Below are positions 12,598-23,259 of a DNA stretch of 64,000 nt, piece after piece. Origin of the DNA: Nepenthes gracilis (taxonomy: Eukaryota; Streptophyta; Magnoliopsida; Caryophyllales; Nepenthaceae); the NCBI GenBank assembly GCA_033239525.1, contig BSYO01000004.1, forward strand, positions 27,070,037-27,134,036, read 5' to 3'. Both the position numbers and the translations under genes were made by a program. The notes under the pieces are model-generated. The model made no database searches. It was not told the origin of the DNA and was given only the letters and a program-made list of their open reading frames with translations. Positions within the stretch are counted from its first letter, which is position 1; each line of letters starts with the position of its first letter.

Positions 12598-13215
12598 TCA
12601 TCAGTTCAATATGAGGTTACAATTGTATGAGATAACAATAATCTCCATTGTACGAGATATCAAAAATCTCTATAGATCCTATTCTACCATAGTGAATCAA
12701 AAGCCACGTATTTACGCCCCAAACGGTTGGGTGAGTATCATGAGGTTATCTGGTATTAATGGTATCCGCACTACCCCTACAGTTCTCCCAGATATTGTAC
12801 CCATAACATACTCATATTATCTCTGATACCCCTTATCAATGATATCCCTGATATCATCCTCTATGATGATCATTAGGCTATAAGCATTCATTCTCGATAG
12901 CAACGACCTCGACCAACTGTACGAAATAACAAAAATCTGATTATTAGCTCAATTTGAGGTTACAACTGTACAAGATAACAAGAACCTTCCTAAATCTTAT
13001 TCTACCATAGTGAACTAAATGTTGCATATTTACGCCCCCAACGGTTGGGTGAGTATCACGAAGTTACTCGATATCCATGGTATCCTACTTTCCTACAGTT
13101 TCTCTCAAAAACTGCACCCGTAACATATTCATACCATCTCTGATACCCATCGCCAATGATATTCTTGATATCATCATCTACGAAGGTCACTAGGTTATAA
13201 ACATCTCTCTTCAAT
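12598..13215. repeat. Two-copy imperfect tandem repeat, unit about 345 bp
   Basis: The text from about 12598 (ttcaatatgaggttacaa.., ..ttctaccatagtgaa.., ..acggttgggtgagtatca) recurs from about 12945 with substitutions and small indels. It lies inside the long solo LTR. Confidence 0.75.
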
Positions 13216-13838
13216 ATCAACAATTTTGACCTCTGGAATGGAATCGATATCGAATAGGTATAAACTACTCCAAGATCTCACGAACTCTCATTCATCCGGA
13301 TATCATAAAGTCTTTGTACACTATCATTTACTTATCCATAGAATATCAATAACATTACACACACAATCAAAGCCGACACAAAGAATCGTTCATCATCGGA
13401 ATACGAGAAAATCTAAGAAACACTGAATATTTTGCCAACTTTTTTAATTGTCTAATTCAATTATCACTAATCCTTTAAGTATACCTAATCTTATTTATAG
13501 GGTCCTAAAATACCCTGTTTCTTTCGTCGCTACTGAACAACTCCCGATTACCCGTCTTATCCAGCTATTCTGGATACTTCCACAAGGGCCCAATCAAAAT
13601 AATAAATACACTTAATTTCTTCTTAACCCAACCAATAATTTAAATATATATGTCCATGCGCATAAATATATTTTCCGATATACATGCATATTTACCCATA
13701 AGGTCTACCATCTACAATTATACGTTAACATTCACACTTAAATAAATTAATATATATACATCTCCTATATATTAATATATATGCCCCCTGGACACAAGCA
13801 TACATTTACACTGCCTCTCCATTATATATATATACATA

Positions 13839-14005
13839 CACACATGCACCCACTACCACTATATATGCATATACATACACATACATGGCATACACATGCA
13901 CCCACTACACGTATATATGCATATATATACACATACATGGCATACACATGTACCCATTACCCGTATATATGCATATACACATACATGGCATACCCATGCA
14001 TATAC
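13839..14005. repeat. Minisatellite, unit about 50 bp, 3-4 copies
   Basis: Units begin near 13839, 13891, 13943 and 13991 with acacatgcacccactac-like sequence followed by gtatatatgcatatac and acatacatggcat. The array ends just before the MITE target site. Confidence 0.75.
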
Positions 14006-14026
14006 CATATATGTACAGGACAACAC

Positions 14027-14257
14027 GGATTGAGGGGCGTCCTTCTCTCCAGTGGAGAAGGACCGTCCTTCTCTTAATTTAGGCCGTCGGATTTTACATC
14101 CGACGGTTACGTGTTTTGAATGATTAAATTTAAAATCGAATGATCCACGATATATTATCCATTCAAAACGTGTGGGCCGTCGAATTTTACATCCGACGGT
14201 TCAGATGAGGAGAATGACGGTCCTTCTCCACAAGGGAGAAGGACGCCCCCCGGATCC
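14027..14257. mobile_element. Foldback MITE of Mutator (MULE) type with perfect 9-bp target duplication
   Basis: The 231-bp element is almost a palindrome: GGATTGAGGGGCGTCCTTCT at the left matches, in reverse complement, the right end (..GGACGCCCCCCGGATCC), and the inner arms (gccgtcggattttacatccg) pair as well. GGACAACAC at 14018-14026 is repeated exactly at 14258-14266. A 9-bp duplication is the rule for Mutator-like transposases. It has no coding capacity. Confidence 0.87.
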
Positions 14258-15130
14258 GGACAACACACCATCAGCAGCGCTTACCCATGGCCGTATATGT
14301 TACGTATTATTTACAACATATATACATAAATATAATTAACACAGAAGCTTCTCACATACAATACGGCTCCGACACGATTCCACGCACTTCGCCTCTTTCT
14401 CCCCCTTTTTCCGTTTGCTGCTTCAATGATTTGCGTGACCCAAACAGAGCACAGGGCTCTGTTACTCCTCTGACCCAAATTCGCACCAAACCCAGGAGAA
14501 ATCCGAAAATTTTAAGGTATAATATGTAAAATATAGATTTCGTAGCTCCAATGACCAAATTAGCAAGCCCCAATTCGTCGTTAAACCCTAAAAAGATTTC
14601 GGTGTTTTGTTAACAGAACCGTGGCTCTGTTTTTCGATTTCCCAATTTCCAACCAAGAATGCAACCGATTTCCACAAAATCACAACATGCAAGCAGGGGG
14701 ATAACATCAACAAGGAGAGAAGAATTTACTTGCTGAAATTAGGATTGTTACTTGCTAAAAATGGAGGATTACTTGCGTGAAACTGTAGCATGGCTAGGGT
14801 TTAGTGGCGGGGGCGGGGGCGGCCCAAACTTACAACGGAGCATTGATTACAGAGGCGGTGGCGGCTTCAAACAGTCACGGCAACACTCCCTCCGGCACCG
14901 GTCGACGACGGCAGCGGCGGCGGCTTTGCTCTGCTTCTGCTCACTTCTCCCCCCTCTTCCTTCACCGCTCCCTCTTTAAATAATGAAGGGCTTAACGCGT
15001 CTAGGGTTTCACTGGTTTCTATTTGGGCGTCGAATCCCTTCCTTCCTCCTCGCCACAACCCCTCGCGCGCCATTTCCTCCTCTCTTCTCCTCCCCTCTTT
15101 TCCCCTCTTCCTTTCCTTCTTCGTTCATCC

Positions 15131-15161
<31 letters not shown>

Positions 15162-16214
15162 TAAAATATTAATTAATTATTTATCTAATTATGATAACAC
15201 TTAAAATTTTAATATTAATTTTTAATATTTTAGCACCTCATTAAATTTAATTTCATAATTATCTTTTAAATTAATAAATTTTAATATACTAAAATTCATA
15301 TAATTTAAATATATAATGATTTACTTAATTAATTTAAACCTATAATTAAGCTAATTTAATCAAATATATTAATTACTCTAACTAAATTCAAGGGTCAAAA
15401 CATCCAGGTTTAAATTATTAATTCAAATTAATAGCTCGAATATCTATATCCAAGTACAAGATTTTATTCCCAAAATAATTACTAAAATAGTTAAATAATT
15501 ATTAAAATTAATCAGATAATTTATTTTTATAAAATTGTAAACTTAAAAAAAATATTTGAGATGTTACAATTTAAGTGAATCCAAATTTAATTTTTGGTAA
15601 TTTGGAGTTAAGACAAATATATTGTTAGTCTTCTTTCCTTTGTTATTATTCTTTTATCAATTTTTTGAGTATTTTTTTATTTTAAATACTCATATATAAT
15701 ATGATTTCATAGTAAGATATTTATGTTTAATATGCATGTAAAATTTTTCTCAATCTTTGGTAAAAATGCATAAGATTTAAGTCTGAGTACATGCACTAAG
15801 TATATTTCAACTAGATTTTACAATATTAATTTACACATGTACTGAAATTATAATTAAATGAGTCTTACATGTTTTAAATTTGTACATGATACTCTATATG
15901 TTTTAAATTGCTAAGTACATGTCTTGCATGTATTGAAAATTATATAATTGTCCTGTATGTTTAGTTAATGAGATATAATGTAGAAAATTTCATATTGTTG
16001 TCAATTTTTATATTTTTGTTGAATATTTCTGCATTATTTTTACTAAGAATAATATTGCATGTTTAAGGAACTCATAATTTAGCATTTCATAATAAGAATT
16101 GATAGAATTTCAAAGAAAAATTCTATAATTATATTAAGAATTGAGAGTAATTTCTTCAAAATGAGAAATCATAATATTATGAAGAAATATATAAAAAGTT
16201 TATAAGTATAAAAT

Positions 16215-16290
16215 TATGGTAATAGCTCAGTAGGTAGTATATTATAATATGTATTAGTATATTATAGTAATAATCGAGATTTAAACTTAT
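16215..16290 (+). other. tRNA-like A-box/B-box sequence, possible SINE relic
   Basis: TAGCTCAGTAGGTAG at about 16223-16237 looks like a tRNA D-arm/A box, and cgagatttaaactt about 35 bp later like a weak B box. The rest does not fold as a tRNA by eye. Possible tRNA-derived SINE head or chance. Confidence 0.25.
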
Positions 16291-17710
16291 TATTTTGGAT
16301 AAAAGTGGCATTCAGCTCCATTTATAATATTATATGTATGACGATCCATTTATGAGTCTTAAATAATAACATACAATTTTTAATTGAGTAAAAATAAATA
16401 TAACTCAAATTTCGATTATCCATTTTTTTAGTTAGTAAGACCTTACTATTCCTTAGTTCCTAAAATATTTATATTTGAGTATGATTTTACATTTCACATT
16501 TTGACTAAGTATTAAAAAGATAAAATCTGAAATCAAATATAATTATTATGAAAATTCATGTCATTACATATAATTTGATTTACTGTCATTCCAATATGAT
16601 TTAAAAGTAAATTATGTTTATTCAATTATAAAATTATATACATTACTAAATTTTTGACTCACTCTTATATTCTATTTTCCGTAACTCCTTTAAATGAAAG
16701 GTTTGGATACTTGCAGAATGATCAAGATTGAAGAAGAATCTGTTCATAGAAATTTAGAATTATAATTTATGAAATTCTGATGTTATATTTAGATTTTGGA
16801 CAGTAGCTAATATATGTACGTTATTTGAACAACGGTTGTAAATTATGAGATGAATGCTTGGTTTGTTAAATATTATGTGGATGCAGTTTACTCTAATTTT
16901 TGTATAGATTGAACATGACTCCTTATATATATTCTTATGTTACGGATTGGTCGATATCAGAGCCATATGATGACATGACATTTTGAGTCATATGCTTAAG
17001 TCAAATTATTTTATTTCAATCTATTATTATATCAGCGTAATATTCACATCTACAGTTAATTGAGTTATTATTTAAATATTTAATAATATTAGATAATTGT
17101 TAATTGTGAAATTAAAATTTAGGACGTGACAAAAGCTCTTTTGGCGAAGCTTGAACAAATAAAGAAGGAAACAGTTAACTAGAATCTACAGAAGGTGAGA
17201 AGTCTCCTTTCAAAGATATCATCTTGTTACATTTTACGATACTGTGTAATATTTCTAGTTGTTGCCATTTCTCGAGGTGCCTAAATTTGTTTAAAAAATA
17301 GAAAAAATTATTATCGCTCTAGGCTTTGCACTCATCATCTTGAATAGGAAGCACTACTTTTGATTTTACTGAAAATCAAATTGCTCATTTTTTGTTTATA
17401 TGTGCTTGCAGGAACGGTGAAAATAGGCATTAGAGCTCAAAGATAAGGAAGCAAAACTCATGCTCCCTTTACTTAATAATCCAACAAATTTTAACGAGAA
17501 AAGGAGGCTTTGTTCCTCCTGCCCTAAAGGAACAAATGAGTAGGCTAATTTCATTGTTTGTGATGACGATACATTTAATTAACATTTTTTGTTCAGGTAG
17601 GATGATGATGATGCTGTATTCAAGAACCAAACATGGGGTGAAACCAAGGCACATAAGCGCTTCATCAACAACACCATTTGGAATAACTTCCATTAAAAGG
17701 ACTGAAAGAA

Positions 17711-20700
17711 TAATATTGTATAAATTTGTTAAAAAGTATTAAAAATTTTTCTTGAATTATTGTAAGACAATTCTATTTTATTAAATGAATATCATTTATG
17801 TATTTTTTATCAATATAAATTTGATATATATGTAAAATTTTAGGAATTAAAGTATATGATTTAGATATAAAATTATATACTTTTTATGACATAATTATTT
17901 AACACTAAAAGTATGTTTTAGTAACACATTTAATTGGTATTAGTTACAAAATATATGGTCATTAAAAATATGTTTTAATGGTAAAACTAATTTTAATCAT
18001 TATAGATATTATTTAGTGACAAATTATTTTCATCATTAAATAAACTTTTTTAGTGATAAAACAATAATTTTTCACTAAAGTGTTTAGTAATGGACTTTTA
18101 GTGATGAATTTATATTTTGTTACTAAATCTTTCAGTGACAAATTTATTATTGTTAATAACAAAATATTTTATCACAGAAAATAAAAATTGTTATAGTTTA
18201 CAAATACAAACAATAATTCTCAACACTTATTTTCATATTTCTTCTGATATTTAAGTTAATAATGTCATAGCCAAATTAGAATGCGTTGGTACAAAAGAAT
18301 ATCTTTGGCTATGAAGATGCAAGCATAGAATATGGAAACTCACAAATCATCTATGATGTGGCTAAGAGTTAGCCAAATGGTATAGAGTGGCTGGTATTTA
18401 GTGGCAAGTGGCTAGAATGTGAGGAAGACTATATGGTTATGGCACATCATCTCTGTCCGAGCTATCCCTCTAATTCTTTCCGATTAATTTCCTAAAATCT
18501 ATCCATTCTATCTTGTGATTGACCCCATTAACTAGGGACAATACAATAACTTCTTATTTAGGAATACAATGAATTTCGCAATTGAAATTGTGTAGCCTGG
18601 GTTCTGTAGAAAATTATCACTCCTCTCAATGGAGCACTTTTAGCATTAGGAGATGAGCTTATAATGCTATTTGGTGAAGGCTTGTGACAGAAGGGCTTTA
18701 ATGTGGTAGGAAATTCCAAACAATTATAGCTGGCATGGAAATTTTGTCTATTTTTGTCTCTTAATTCATATCTGTTTTTGTATATTAATATTCCATGGCA
18801 TTATCATTTAATAAATCTCACTATTTGGCCAAACTGTTAATTCATCCAATGCCTCACTCGAAAAAGGTTTAAATGTACTGGCTCGGTCATACAACAATAA
18901 GTTTAGAGTTGGAGATCCGGCCCTATGGGTAGGTGCCCAAGGGTTTGTCTTTTGGGGTAGTCATTCAAATTATTTCCTTGGTTTGTTTTTTTTTTTTTTT
19001 CATTTGGATAGAGTGCTTTGATATATTTATCATCAAATTATACATAACATTTAATCGGATCTCAACCCTAGTTCCCAACCTTTGAGACTAAAGCACATGT
19101 TCTATGGTTGAGTTTGAGCCTCCTCCTTTTTTTTTTTTTTTTCGGCTTATTTATTTGTAATAACTCTGTACAGTAATTGTAATATTATATTTTTAAATTT
19201 ATTTTAATTTTTAATATCTATATATTGTCAGACATATTTATAATATTTTATTTTAAACAAAGATAATTTCTTATTTAGATTAATATACAATAAGTATAAA
19301 TCTTTATATTGAAAAATAATTCAATAGTCTAATGAATTCTCCTAGTAATGACCAATTAGTTTTGTATTAAAGATTTATAAGTTTTGCTTGACTTGATTTT
19401 GCCTTATTGCCTCAAACAAATTTGAATGTCTGTTTTTTAATCAAGTGGACCAACCAACCTTCAATATTTAGTAGAACACTACAAACACTACAAAGTCTTG
19501 CATGGCTTAGTGGAGATTATGATGACAAAAAATATATTCCATGTACCGATGAAGATAGGTTGGATAAATGGAGTTATTAAACAAGATTACTACCATAACC
19601 CTTACTAAAGCTTGCCTTTTAAAAATAAAGTTCAACAATTTTAACGGTCAAGATTATTCTATTTTATATTTCAGTTTTATCTTTCTTTATTATTTTAGTT
19701 AAAATAATTTTTATTGTATATACGAATTCTACCGTAATATAATTCTTTTTTTTTAATATTACGAAGGAAGTTATAGCTCCCTCTTAACTCCTTCCTTATT
19801 TACTTTGTTTTATATAAATAAGAAGGGCCGTATGCCAAATAAAATACACTAGGTGTGCTAACACTTTTATCCCATCATTTCATTTTTCTCATTTTTTGTT
19901 TGAGTGTAAAGAAATATATAATAAGATAATCGGATATGTTTAATATTTTAATTAGAATATAATTATCAACTAAGTATTAGTATACATATATATATTTATA
20001 TATTTATATAATATATGTATATATTAAAATCAATCGAGTGTTAATATATGTATTTAGTGATTTAATTTATTTTACAATACAATAAGTTGGAAATATTTAT
20101 ATAGTTGAAAACTATGAACAATATGTATGTATTTGATGGGTAAAGATAACCGACCAAATATTTTTATATAGTTGATCGTTAATTTACTATAATAGCCAAA
20201 GAACAATATGTATGTATTATTCTATAAAATAGTCATTCTTTCCCTTTTTATTTTATTTAGCGCCGTTTACAAAATTAAATTTTAATTTATATGTGGCGCG
20301 CCCGACCTGATAATTAAATTTTTAAATTATTCTTTGATCTATATATTTACAAAATTAAATTTTAATTTATATGTATAATTAAAATTTTAAATATTCTCAT
20401 ATCATTTGATTGATAAAAGAAACATCTTGATATAGAAATAAAAAAAAAAAAAAATTTTTTACTGTATTCTGCTCCATGATTGATTGTGTTGCTTAGTCTG
20501 ATGTTCCCTTGCAAGTCACATTTGCCAAAGACCATTTGGCAACTTGTAACATTTTTTCAATGATGTGCATGTTGGAATGGACTCATAATTCTACAATTTA
20601 GTAATGAGTCCCTTTCACTTTAAAAAAAAAGTATTTATAATATGAGAATTTTATTATAAAATATTTATAATACGATCTTCTTTTACAATATTATTAATCC

Positions 20701-21950
20701 ATTATTTTGTAAAAATTATTGTTCAAGTTTAATTTATAGTCAGGTGTATATTGTCAATATACACCACACTAATAACAAAACTAGCTAAAGAAATTAAACT
20801 CATTAAGAATGATAGTAACTGTAGAAGTGTTATTTCATAAAATATGAAAAATTTAAGAAGTTAAGATATAATTTTATTCATTCATAACTTTTACTGAAAA
20901 TTTATCCTTATCGTTAACAATGATCATATATTTTATAATGAGATTGTCACTATTAACCTATTTATAGAATAATCATATGAAATAGTATTAAAAAAATCTT
21001 ATAAGAAAATAATATCATTTATTTTGAATGATTATCTAGTATATTTATAAGAATCAAAATAAGTCATAAAATACATATATTTTTCTGTGCTAACAGTCCA
21101 TTTTGCCATTATAATTGAATTTGCCATGGTAATCTTCAGCAATGTCTATTAGTAAAAACTATAATTGGTAGTGTGCATTCTATAACACAAAAAGTAATTG
21201 AGTTAATGAGTGACAATGAGCAGCTATACAACATATAATCACTAATATTTAGAATCATAGGTGAAATTTTCGTGGATTTTCTTATTAGGATTTGAGTGTA
21301 TTAAATATTCACCTTGATTTGTTACCTCAATTTGAATGTATTAGGTTAGTCATGACAGATTTGTAAGAGTTGTACATGATAAAATTTCTTAATATAAGTT
21401 ATTTGTATATAATATTACCTTGAAAGAAAAGGTAAAACATGGAGAAATACTATTATCATATTAGACTATGACCATTGAATCGAAAAGGCTAAGACAAGTT
21501 GAATTAAAACAAAATATACACAATGTAATTTTGTAATTAGAGATTATTATATAACAATGCAAAATTAATGATCACATATCCCTATAAAAGTGCTACATTT
21601 TATTACATTGGATATATAATTCAAAAAATTGGATATATTAACAATGAGATGACAAATAATATCATAGCATAAGTTGTTTAAAATAAAGAATTGTATCTAC
21701 TGTACTTCTTGATCAAAATGTATCTCAATAGTTACAATTTTTTGTAAGAGATTTGCTGGACTCCTATATTTTATAAATTAAAATCTTAGTCAATCAAAAT
21801 ATGTGTACAAAAGAGAAATATGATAGGTTGAAAAATATTAATATAGATATTGATGAGTTATGGATCTAAATTTTAAATAGATCCGAGCTGTCCGTTGGAT
21901 TTGGATCTCTATCATCTGAGTTTCGGATCTTACACACCACAATTTCAAAC
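17711..21950. other. Gene-free AT-rich stretch with repeat remnants
   Basis: No coding domain seen on either strand. From about 17900 to 18180 the motif ttagtgacaaa and its complement recur many times, as in foldback DNA transposons. A 28-bp word (tttacaaaattaaattttaa..) occurs at about 20267 and again about 20347. Poly-T runs lie near 18990 and 19125. Confidence 0.4.
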
Positions 21951-22897
21951 GAGAGGTTAAATGACAACAAGATTTGATTCCACCAAAAATATTCTGACGT
22001 TCAAATCAATAAACAGTCTTCCAAAAATAGAATGTAAATGCAAAAAATGTAGAAATAAATACTGAGAGTGTGTTTATGGATGTAAGTGAGGAGTGCAGTC
22101 ATAGAGAGAAATGGCTTCGGATGCTCGTAGAGAATAGTTTCTCTAAGTACTGAGTTTGTTGGAAACAAGTAAAAAGAGAGATAGAGAGAGAAAGAGCATT
22201 GGGATGCTCGAGGGATTGGAAAACTTTTAAGAGTTTGAGCTTGCTTGATGGCGTTTTGTGGGCAAGAGAAAGTGTGCATTTAGAGTGAGTTTCCATGGCC
22301 TTTTATAGCCATGGCTCTAGGCTGCCTTCCTTACTTAACGAAACTGGTTGCCCGCCTTTTGTGGGGGGATTGTTGCCTTTCCTTCGTAGGCCTGAACGTC
22401 ATTAATGTCTGTAACGGTCAAGGAGATGGATCTCTTTCTTTCTGCGCATAGTAATCGTTAGGGTTTCTTTACAGATTGCATGTAGATACCGACGCCTTTC
22501 TCCCAGTATGTGCTCTAATTTTGGAATGTTACTGTTATAGGGGAAATTGTCTTCTTTGGAGATACAAAAAATTAGAGCAGATAACCGTTGTAGTATAGAA
22601 AAAGACACACGGGCCATTCTAGGTATGGACCGCGTTTGTCCTAGATCTTTGCTGGTCTACTTGTCATTTCTCCGATCAACAACAGCGTTAACTGTCTTAG
22701 GCTCAGATGGGCAGTTGTTGGCTTTGGGCTACTGCCGGCCTACTTGTTACTCCGCTAGTCAACAACAGCATTAACCGTCTCGGTAGAAATGGGCCACTGC
22801 TAGATTTGGACCAGCTTGTTATTAGCATTCCCATGAGTTATATTGAGTCATATTAAGAAATAATAAAATGAGTAAATATATTATTAAACGTTTAACA
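21950..22897 (-). mobile_element. Probable LTR fragment on the minus strand
   Basis: On the minus strand a purine-rich TTATGGGAGCGAC (about 22910-22898) directly precedes TGTTAAACG, the usual polypurine tract and LTR start of copia elements. A GA/CT-rich part (22165-22195) and a TATA-like tttata (about 22300) follow. The other end and a target duplication were not found. Confidence 0.45.
22640..22800. repeat. Two-copy tandem repeat, unit about 88 bp
   Basis: Around 22650-22720 and 22735-22800 the words ctacttgt..tccg..tcaacaacagc(g/a)ttaac and gatgggc(a/c)..tgtt recur in the same order, probably an enhancer-like duplication in the LTR U3. Confidence 0.55.
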
Positions 22898-23259
22898 GTC
22901 GCTCCCATAATAATATATCTTGAGAAGTTTATTTAAGGTGATTTGAAGACTTAAAATACAGCTTAATATGTTACATACAAAGAAATGTGAGTTATAATTG
23001 GAGAAAAGAAATGAATAAGTAGACCTAAGAAAACTCAGAGCAAATTCATAAAAAATAATTCAATATTATTTCATCTTATTTCGACTATATGCTTAACACT
23101 TCGAACAAAACTTAGAAATGCATCGTGTTGTGGAAGTCGGCTCTGTGAGGATCAGATCAACATCTCTCAGCAACTGCGTTGAAATTGCAAGTTCTACTGT
23201 GAGCACTAACTGGTGAAAGCTCGCTCTGTTTTTGCGTTTCAGGAGGAGAATAATACTAT

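Larger units (their letters stand above)
11963..15568 (+). mobile_element. Long solo LTR (Ty3/gypsy-like) nested in the 11500-17131 element
   Basis: Starts CGTAAGGACCC (first T of TG lost) and ends GAGATGTTACA, so GTAA/TTAC ends are kept. Flanks are ACTTA (11958-11962) and ATTTA (15569-15573), one transition apart. About 3.6 kb including a 231-bp MITE. The TGTAAGGACCC..TTACA ends resemble Tekay/Del-type gypsy LTRs; that family call is inference. Contents: a two-copy tandem repeat, a minisatellite, the MITE, a CT-rich tract near 15030-15130 and a TTA microsatellite at about 15133-15160. No gene. Confidence 0.7.
11500..17131 (+). mobile_element. LTR-retrotransposon remnant inserted in a CWC15 exon, with nested elements
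   Basis: Begins TGTAAAATTT and ends GACGTGACA. Left flank GAAGT (11495-11499) and right flank AAAGC (17132-17136) each differ by one transition from GAAGC, which is what the conserved CWC15 codons for Glu-Ala would supply. Without the nested LTR (11963-15568) about 2 kb is left. It is not a clean solo LTR: near 16938-16960 a primer-site-like sequence (gattggtcgatatcagagcc) lies within it, so an internal part may remain after deletion. No pol domain can be read. Confidence 0.7.
9465..17710 (+). pseudogene. CWC15: Broken CWC15 (Cwf15) splicing-factor gene, exons interrupted by LTRs
   Basis: Remnant exons in order: 9465-9571 (KEGKDTQEEL, stop, KRNLCE, stop, LEESKRRHFASKEKSY), 9728-9769 (DRDYRKERYFLLE), about 9848-9919 (KRDIKN, stop, IVPHNIDTDNSNVEVK), 11464-11499 (acidic DYDDDDIDDTE), 17132-17194 (ALLAKLEQIKKE), 17412-17506 (LELKDKEAKLMLPLLNNPTN), 17597-about 17710 (DDDDAVFKNQTWGETKAHKR, FINNTIWNNFH). 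This is the order of CWC15, a component of the Prp19/NTC-associated spliceosome. Splice-like borders remain (ttgcag/GAACGG; AAG/gtgaga), so it is an unprocessed copy, not a retrocopy. Many stops, one where the conserved Trp codon before DDD has become TAG, show it cannot make the protein. The N-terminal exon is absent. A 3.3-kb-scale disruption by nested LTRs splits the codons TE|ALLA. Confidence 0.88.

Noticed and set aside
13781..14082. His/Tyr-rich open frames
   Set aside because: They are translations of the 50-bp minisatellite and the edge of the MITE.
14752..15204. Gly-rich and Ser/Phe-rich small proteins
   Set aside because: They fall inside a long solo LTR, in low-complexity GGC, CT and TTA tracts.
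16223..16290. Functional tRNA gene
   Set aside because: A-box-like sequence is present but acceptor stem, anticodon arm and a good B box are not.
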